A stretch of DNA of 64,000 nucleotides from Symbiobacterium sp040797425 (GTDB taxonomy: Bacteria > Bacillota > Sulfobacillia > Symbiobacteriales > Symbiobacteriaceae). Shown one piece after another: positions 59,227 through 64,000 of the stretch. Positions within the stretch are counted from its first letter, which is position 1. Each line of letters begins with the position of its first letter. Where the stretch lies: contig NZ_JBFNEH010000015.1 of assembly GCF_040797425.1 (NCBI RefSeq), forward strand, positions 1 to 64,000. The letters are read 5' to 3'. The notes beneath the pieces are model-generated. The model was given only the letters and a program-made list of their open reading frames with translations, was not told the DNA's origin and ran no database searches. The position numbers and the translations under genes were made by a program.

Positions 59227-61287
59227 ATGAACGTACAACTTCCTTCCCTGCGCCGGCGCCTGCTCACGGCTTTCGCCCTGACGCTGCTCACCCTGTGGAT
59301 TCTGCTCACCGCGATCTATGCCCTGATGAGCGACCGCCTCACCCAGATCTACCTGGTCGACCGGATGCAGGTCGCCATTCAGGTGGCGTGGGACGCCTAT
59401 CACGATGGCCCGGACCGCCTGATCACGTCCATCCAGGCGCTCGCCCGGAACGCCGCTTCCGACGGGCCGCTCAGCACCGCGGCGCTCCCGCCGCTGCTCG
59501 ACGCCCTGCCGGAAGCGGACTTCGCCGCAGCCGTGAGCCCGGAGGGCCTCACCCTGGGCCATACGAACCCGGATCGCGTGGGCCAGGCGCCCCCGTTCCC
59601 CGAAATTGCGGCGGAGGCCCTGCGCACGGGCCAGGTGCGTTCGAGCAGCGAACTGGTCACAGCGGATTTCGTCGCCGCACACATGCCGCAGGCGCTCCAC
59701 CGCCTCTACGTCCCGGCGGGATGCCAACCGGGAGACGCCGGCTGCACCGATGTGGGCATCGTGCAGGTAGTGGCGGTTCCGGTCCGTACGGACACCGGCG
59801 ACGTCGCCGTCGTGGCGGGCATCCTGCTCAACAACACCGAGCAGATTCCCAGCGCCGCCTCGGAGCGCCTCCCCGGTTCCTACCTCTCCGTGGCCGTGGA
59901 GGGTATCCGCATCTCATCCAACATCATCACCCGGCAGCAGGGCCTGGTGGAGACCGGAAGCCAGCAGAGTTCCGGGCTCCGCAGAGCCGTGAAGCAGGGG
60001 GAGCGCTACTACGGAACCGTGCCGGTGGGGGCGGAGCGGCACTACGTGGCCGCAGACCCGATTCACAACGCCGCCGGCCAGGTCATCGGTGCGCTCAGCA
60101 TCGGCCTGCCGCAGACCCGCTTCGCCATGTATACCGACGGCGCACAGGCGCTCATGCTGGCCTGCGGGCTGCTGGCGGTGCTGTTGAGTCTCGGGATCGC
60201 ACACGCCATGGCGCGCCAGTTGGTGCAGCCGATCACGGGGCTGGAGCGGGATATCGTCCGGCTGACCACGGCCGCCCGTTCCCATGACCTGGCCCGCGCC
60301 ACCCAGTTGATCGACCCCCCACCCGCCCTCTACAGCCGCGAGGTCCAGGCTCTGCACCAGGCGTTCCAGACCCTCGCCGGCGCCCTGGTGGAGCAGACCA
60401 AGAAGACAGAGACCTACCTGCACCAGATCGAGGACGACAGGGCAGAACTGCAGGCGCTGACCGGTCAGCTGCAGGAGGCGAAGGCGGCGCTGGAGGCCGA
60501 GGTGGAGCACCGCACCTTCGAGCTGAAGCAGGCCGTGGCGGAACTGAAGCAGGCCAATCAGCTGAAGAGCAACTTCCTCGCGTCGGTGAGCCACGAACTG
60601 CGCACGCCGCTCAACTCCATCATCGGCTTCTCCGAGATGCTGATCGATGAGCTGGCCGGTCCCGTAAACGCCAAGCAACGGGAGTACCTGGACCACATCC
60701 TCTCCTCGGGCAACCACCTGCTGCAGCTCATCAGCGACCTCCTCCACCTCTCGCAGATCGAGCAGGGCCGCATGTCCCTGGAACTGCAACCCGTCGCCCT
60801 GCAGGAGTTGATCGAGTCTGTCCACCAGCGCTGCATCCCTTCGGCGGACGCCGCCGGACTGAAACTCGAGGTCAACTGCGATCCGGGTGTCCCCCCGATC
60901 ATGGCCGACCCCACGCGGGTGAAGGAGATTCTCGATAACCTCCTTTCCAACGCCATCAAGTTCACGCCGCAGGGAGGGCGGATCTGGGTTCGCCTCAGCC
61001 GGGCAGACGATATGGCCGTGATCGAGGTGGAAGACACCGGCATCGGTATACGCCCTGAAGACCAGACCGCGGTCTTCAATGAGTTTGTGCAGGCCGAATC
61101 CGGCTACCGGCGGCGTCACGAGGGCGTCGGGCTCGGGCTGCCGCTCTCCAAGAAGCTGGCCGAAATGCACGGCGGACGCATCGAGCTGAAGAGCCAGTTG
61201 GGAAAGGGAACCGTGGTCCGCGTCTACCTGCCGTTACCAAAAGGAGTTGAACAAAGTGGCGGCTCGGATCCTGGTCGTGGAGGATAA
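59227..61287 (+). CDS. Membrane histidine kinase with extracytoplasmic sensor domain
   Basis: 686 residues. Transmembrane helix (about 10-32), an extracytoplasmic Cache-like region of about 270 residues with a Cys pair (CQPGDAGC), a second helix (about 315-335), a HAMP-like linker and coiled coil (about 340-450), then HisKA with the phospho-acceptor in SHELRTPLNS (about 455) and HATPase with NLLSNAIKFT, DTGIGI and GVGLGLPLSKK. ATG at 59227 with AAAGG upstream, 20 bases after the PocR/LuxR gene. Its end overlaps the first response regulator. The signal is unknown. Confidence 0.92.
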   Translation: MNVQLPSLRRRLLTAFALTLLTLWILLTAIYALMSDRLTQIYLVDRMQVAIQVAWDAYHDGPDRLITSIQALARNAASDGPLSTAALPPLLDALPEADFAAAVSPEGLTLGHTNPDRVGQAPPFPEIAAEALRTGQVRSSSELVTADFVAAHMPQALHRLYVPAGCQPGDAGCTDVGIVQVVAVPVRTDTGDVAVVAGILLNNTEQIPSAASERLPGSYLSVAVEGIRISSNIITRQQGLVETGSQQSSGLRRAVKQGERYYGTVPVGAERHYVAADPIHNAAGQVIGALSIGLPQTRFAMYTDGAQALMLACGLLAVLLSLGIAHAMARQLVQPITGLERDIVRLTTAARSHDLARATQLIDPPPALYSREVQALHQAFQTLAGALVEQTKKTETYLHQIEDDRAELQALTGQLQEAKAALEAEVEHRTFELKQAVAELKQANQLKSNFLASVSHELRTPLNSIIGFSEMLIDELAGPVNAKQREYLDHILSSGNHLLQLISDLLHLSQIEQGRMSLELQPVALQELIESVHQRCIPSADAAGLKLEVNCDPGVPPIMADPTRVKEILDNLLSNAIKFTPQGGRIWVRLSRADDMAVIEVEDTGIGIRPEDQTAVFNEFVQAESGYRRRHEGVGLGLPLSKKLAEMHGGRIELKSQLGKGTVVRVYLPLPKGVEQSGGSDPGRGG

Positions 61288-61669
61288 CAAGCTGAACATG
61301 CAGTTGGTTTCCGATCTGCTCACGGTGCACGGGTACGAAGTACTCCAGGCCAGCACGGGCGACCAGGCGCTGCAGCTCGCGCGGCTGCACAGGCCCGACC
61401 TGATCCTGATGGACATCTCCCTGAAAGGGATGACCGGCCTCGAAATTACCCATGAGCTGCGCCAAAATCCCCACACCGCCCACATCCGCATCCTGGCGGT
61501 CACAGCCTACGCCGGCGAGGAGGACCGGCGGCGGGCCCTCCTGGCCGGCTGCGACGGGTTCGTCTCGAAACCCATCGACACCCGTCAGCTGCCCCGCATC
61601 ATCGCTGAACACCTGAAGGGGGAATCCGCCCATGGCCGAGTCGGAGGTCCCGCTGATCCTCATCGCTGA
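61256..61669 (+). CDS. Stand-alone receiver protein (DivK/CheY-like)
   Basis: 137 residues, receiver domain only: acidic pair in VVEDNK (about residue 10), phospho-acceptor Asp in ILMDISL (about 54), Thr/Ala switch (LAVTAYAG) and Lys in VSKPID (about 105). I start it at GTG 61256, nine bases after AAAAGGAG; TTG 61247 is too close to the site. It overlaps the kinase 3' end by 32 bases and the next gene by 38. A phosphorelay intermediate is likely. Confidence 0.9.
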   Translation: MAARILVVEDNKLNMQLVSDLLTVHGYEVLQASTGDQALQLARLHRPDLILMDISLKGMTGLEITHELRQNPHTAHIRILAVTAYAGEEDRRRALLAGCDGFVSKPIDTRQLPRIIAEHLKGESAHGRVGGPADPHR

Positions 61670-62543
61670 AGACGATCCGGCCTCAGCCCGCCTGCTGGCG
61701 GAGATGCTGGCGGCCGCCGGGTACGAGACGGCCGTCGCCCCGGACGGCCACGCTGCGCTGACGCTGGTGGCAAACCGGCGTCCGGACCTCGTGCTTCTGG
61801 ACGTGCGAATCCCGGGTCGCAACGGCTTCGAGGTATGCGAGGAGTTGAAGCATTCTCCGGCCACCCGGGACATTCCCGTGGTGATGATCACCGGCCTCAG
61901 CGAAGAGCGCTGGCGCATCCTCGCCATCGAAGCGGGCGCCGACGACCTGCTGGCCAAACCCGTGCGGCGACCCGAGCTCTACGCCCGGGTCCGCACGCTG
62001 CTCCAGACGAACCAGCGCGTCCGCCAGCGCGAGCAGCCGGAGGACGTGGTGAACAGCCTGTTTGCGCTGATCGAGCTCAGCGACCCCGGGCTTGCCCGGC
62101 ACAGCCGGCTCGTGGCGGCCCTCTGCGGCAGCACGGCGCGGGCTCTGGGGCTGTCGGCTGCGGAGGGGCAGCTCCTCTCCTGGGCCGGCCTGCTTCACGA
62201 CCTGGGGAAGGTGGTCAGCAGCGCCCCGCGGTCGGACCACCCCGCCAACGGCGAGCGGGTGCTTCGGCACCTGGGCCCCCTGTCGCAACTGGCCCCGCTG
62301 GTGCGGGGCCACCACGAGCGCTGGGACGGCGGCGGCTGGCCCGACGGGCTCAAGGCCCACCAGCAGTCCACGCTGTTGCAGGTGCTCACCATGGCCAACG
62401 CCCTGGCCCACCTGCTGGCGGAGGAAGACCATGCAGAAGCGGCGGGGCGACGCCTTCGGCAGCAGGCGGAGCAAGGCTGGTGGAACCCGGTGCTGCTCCA
62501 GCCGATGCTGGGTTCCATTCCGCAGGAACACGTGCGGGCATGA
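61632..62543 (+). CDS. Response regulator with an HD domain of altered GYP signature
   Basis: 303 residues. Receiver domain (AEDDPAS, Asp in VLLDVRIPG at about 53, Lys in LAKPVRRP at about 105) followed by an HD-GYP-like domain: HSRLVAALCG (about 155), HDLGKVVSS (about 190) and HHERWDGGGWPDGL (about 227). The Tyr of GYP is replaced by Trp (GWP), and the region after it, where other copies have YDAMTSDRxYR, reads NALAHLLAEED. Activity on cyclic di-GMP is therefore doubtful. ATG at 61644 is also possible, but MAESEVPL at 61632 fits the ribosome-binding site better. Confidence 0.88.
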   Translation: MAESEVPLILIAEDDPASARLLAEMLAAAGYETAVAPDGHAALTLVANRRPDLVLLDVRIPGRNGFEVCEELKHSPATRDIPVVMITGLSEERWRILAIEAGADDLLAKPVRRPELYARVRTLLQTNQRVRQREQPEDVVNSLFALIELSDPGLARHSRLVAALCGSTARALGLSAAEGQLLSWAGLLHDLGKVVSSAPRSDHPANGERVLRHLGPLSQLAPLVRGHHERWDGGGWPDGLKAHQQSTLLQVLTMANALAHLLAEEDHAEAAGRRLRQQAEQGWWNPVLLQPMLGSIPQEHVRA

Positions 62544-62653
62544 GCCCCTCCGGTCCGGACTCGCTCCACTTCCGCCGCCAGCCCCCGACGGCTGAGTCCT
62601 GCCCCCCAGATGCTGCTCCCGGGGAAGTCGCAAGGGCGGGGACGATCAAAATA

Positions 62654-62687
62654 GAACCGCCACCCCCTCTTCCGGGGGTGGCGGTTC
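62654..62687 (-). terminator. Terminator of the GNAT gene (works towards the left)
   Basis: GAACCGCCACCCC/GGGGTGGCGGTTC, thirteen perfect pairs with an eight-base loop; on the minus strand TATTTTG follows. It lies 11 bases past the GNAT stop and about 110 bases after the response-regulator stop, and may serve both. Confidence 0.8.
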
Positions 62688-62697
62688 TCGCAACCGG

Positions 62698-63231
62698 TCA
62701 CCGCAGCGCCGGGGCACGGCTGATGTCGAGCGTCACGCAGAGTTCCCCGAACCCGCCCGTCCACGTCCGCGGGTACGGCAGCTTGGCGGTCAGCCGGCGG
62801 ATGCCGTGGTTCTCGTACAGCATGTACGCCTGCAGCCGGCTGAAGCCCATCTCGCGGGCGACCTCCACCAGGCGCTCGGCCAGGGCCGTGCCGATGCCCT
62901 CCCCCTGGCAGTCGTCCCGCACCAGGAAAGCGGCTTCGGCGGTCTCGTCGTCGACCCGGCCCAGTTCGGCGATGCCGACGACCTCGCCCTCGCTCAGCGC
63001 CAGGATCACCGCCTGGTCCTCGGGGTCGCCCTCGCAGAGGCGAACGGCCTCCTGCTCCGGCGAGACGGTCACGCCCGAGCTGCAATAGCGGAGGTACAGC
63101 GTGTCGGACGAGAGGCGCCGGTACATGTCGGCAATCAGCGGCTCGTCCTCGGGGGTGCAGGGCCGGAGCACCACGGGGCGCCCGGTCCGCGAGACGAACT
63201 GTACGACATCGTGCTGAATGGTGGCAGGCAT
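62698..63231 (-). CDS. GNAT-family N-acetyltransferase
   Basis: 177 residues. GNAT core: PEDEPLIADMYRRLS near the start (LRPCTPEDE), the acetyl-CoA loop VRDDCQGEGIGTALAERLVEVA (about 105-125, given in part) and the late strand LQAYMLYENHGIRRL. This type often occurs as the acetyltransferase part of larger acyl-CoA synthetase-like proteins, but here it stands alone. ATG at 63231 follows GAGGGGGG. Substrate unknown. Confidence 0.88.
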   Translation of the reverse strand: MPATIQHDVVQFVSRTGRPVVLRPCTPEDEPLIADMYRRLSSDTLYLRYCSSGVTVSPEQEAVRLCEGDPEDQAVILALSEGEVVGIAELGRVDDETAEAAFLVRDDCQGEGIGTALAERLVEVAREMGFSRLQAYMLYENHGIRRLTAKLPYPRTWTGGFGELCVTLDISRAPALR

Positions 63232-63322
63232 GCTCTCGCCCCCCTCCGTCCGTTGCTGCCGCTATTGTTCCCATTTTCACTTAAAGTCTAACCCGCGGCC
63301 GCGGTCGCGCGCATGACACGTC

Positions 63323-63344
63323 CGGAGGGGTCTCCACCCCTCCG
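63323..63344 (-). terminator. Hairpin after the truncated HD-GYP gene
   Basis: CGGAGGGGT/ACCCCTCCG, nine perfect pairs around CTCC, about 50 bases past the stop of the HD-GYP gene on the minus strand. No T-tract. Confidence 0.5.
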
Positions 63345-63391
63345 ATCGGACCAAATCGCATCGGTCCCCCGCCGGTGCGGCGTCCAACCGA

Positions 63392-64000
63392 TCAGTCCGC
63401 GTGGCTGGTGCGCTCCCGGCCGGCGGTGGTCAGCACCGGCTCGGAGGCGGCCTCCCGGCTGCGCTCGGCCTCCTCGCTGCACCAGGATCTCACCGTGGCC
63501 TCGATCACGTCCCACGCCTGCTCCACGATGCGGGGATCCAGCTGCGTGCCGCTACAGCGACGGAGTTCGGCGAGCACCGTCTCGGCGCCGAGGGAGGCGC
63601 GGTAGCGGCGGCGGGAGCACATGGCCTCTGCCGCGTCGGCCACGGCGATGATCCGGCTCATGTACGGGATCTGCTCGCCGGCGAGCCCGTCAGGATAGCC
63701 GGAGCCGTCCCAGCGCTCGTGGTGGTGGCGCACGGCCTCGGCCACGTCCGCCATGCCTGAGACCGCGCCCAGGATTTCCCCGCCGATCGCGGCGTGCGCC
63801 TGCATCTGGCGCCATTCCGCCTCCGTAAGCGGGCCCGGCTTCAGCAGCACCGCCTCGGGCACGCCGATCTTGCCGATGTCGTGCAGGGTCGCGGCCAGCA
63901 CGAGCCGCCGCTGCTCCTCCGCGCTCATGCCCAGGGTCTCCGCCATGCGGCCGGCCAGCTCGGCGGTGCGGTTGCCGTGGCTGGCGGTCATCCGATCCCG
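63392..64000 (-). CDS. HD-GYP domain protein, cut by the window edge
   Basis: At least 202 C-terminal residues; the frame is open through the right edge, so the start and any sensor domain lie outside. Visible: MTASHGNRTAELAG (the family HSxRV region), HDIGKIGVP, HHERWDGSGYPDGL and VADAAEAM. This copy keeps the normal HHERxDGxGYP motif, in contrast to the pair at 39-41 kb. Probable cyclic-di-GMP phosphodiesterase. Confidence 0.9.
   Translation of the reverse strand, partial: RDRMTASHGNRTAELAGRMAETLGMSAEEQRRLVLAATLHDIGKIGVPEAVLLKPGPLTEAEWRQMQAHAAIGGEILGAVSGMADVAEAVRHHHERWDGSGYPDGLAGEQIPYMSRIIAVADAAEAMCSRRRYRASLGAETVLAELRRCSGTQLDPRIVEQAWDVIEATVRSWCSEEAERSREAASEPVLTTAGRERTSHAD

Noticed and set aside
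1..64000. CRISPR array, prophage or integrative element
   Set aside because: No regularly spaced repeats, phage structural genes, integrase or att-like repeats at the tRNA genes were seen. The insertion sequence is the only mobile element supported.

Overview
The window is high-GC DNA (about 70% G+C by eye) that reads as a Gram-positive, Firmicute-type chromosome. Ribosome-binding sites are strong (AAGGAGG type), GTG and TTG starts are frequent, and both tRNA genes encode CCA. The gene set includes HflX, a DUF2325 protein, an ECF transporter, an ISLre2-type element and a strictly anaerobic glycyl-radical decarboxylase. Together these suggest a Symbiobacterium-like clostridial thermophile. That assignment is an inference; no 16S gene is present.

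Layout. 1-4.8 kb: transketolase and a large TPM-domain surface protein. 5.1-6.7 kb: an ISLre2-family insertion sequence with a folded 5' end. 6.8-8.4 kb: hflX behind a leader peptide and an attenuator-like terminator. 8.4-11 kb: an esterase and a Baeyer-Villiger monooxygenase that form a ketone-to-alcohol module. 11.1-14.8 kb: a phosphatase/acetyltransferase fusion and a class A PBP. 14.8-21.6 kb: a six-gene liv-type operon (binding protein, fused permease, two ATPases, a DszC-like acyl-CoA dehydrogenase, a VOC protein) with a perfect palindrome at its head. 21.7-25 kb: two overlapping transsulfuration genes and a nitroreductase. 25.1-25.3 kb: tRNA-Ile and tRNA-Cys. 25.5-30 kb: a membrane protein, a class B PBP, a LysM/M23 peptidase and a YigZ protein. 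30-34.9 kb: a GGDEF protein, small proteins and feoAB. 35-38.2 kb: a DegS/NarL-like two-component pair and a DedA protein. 38.3-42.3 kb: small proteins, two HD-GYP paralogues and proline dehydrogenase. 42.5-48.7 kb: two Nudix hydrolases around a lipoprotein, a CaCA exchanger of lower GC, queG and lipA. 48.9-52.8 kb: a nucleoside phosphorylase with a complete ECF transporter. 52.9-58.2 kb: an operon for a 4-hydroxyphenylacetate-decarboxylase-type glycyl-radical enzyme, its small subunit, an MFS carrier and the activase. 58.5-62.5 kb: a divergent PocR/LuxR regulator followed by a histidine kinase and two response regulators. 62.7-64 kb: a GNAT protein and a truncated HD-GYP gene.

How the parts work together. 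Three uptake-plus-catabolism units stand out: liv with acyl-CoA dehydrogenase and VOC, nucleoside phosphorylase with ECF, and MFS carrier with arylacetate decarboxylase. Cyclic-di-GMP turnover is represented by one GGDEF protein and three HD-GYP proteins, plus a response regulator whose HD domain has a changed GYP motif. The two most interesting signals are the hflX leader, whose short peptide carries an Arg-Leu-Arg motif like macrolide-stalling erm leaders, and the hpd cluster, whose catalytic and cluster-ligating residues can be matched one by one to the known enzyme.
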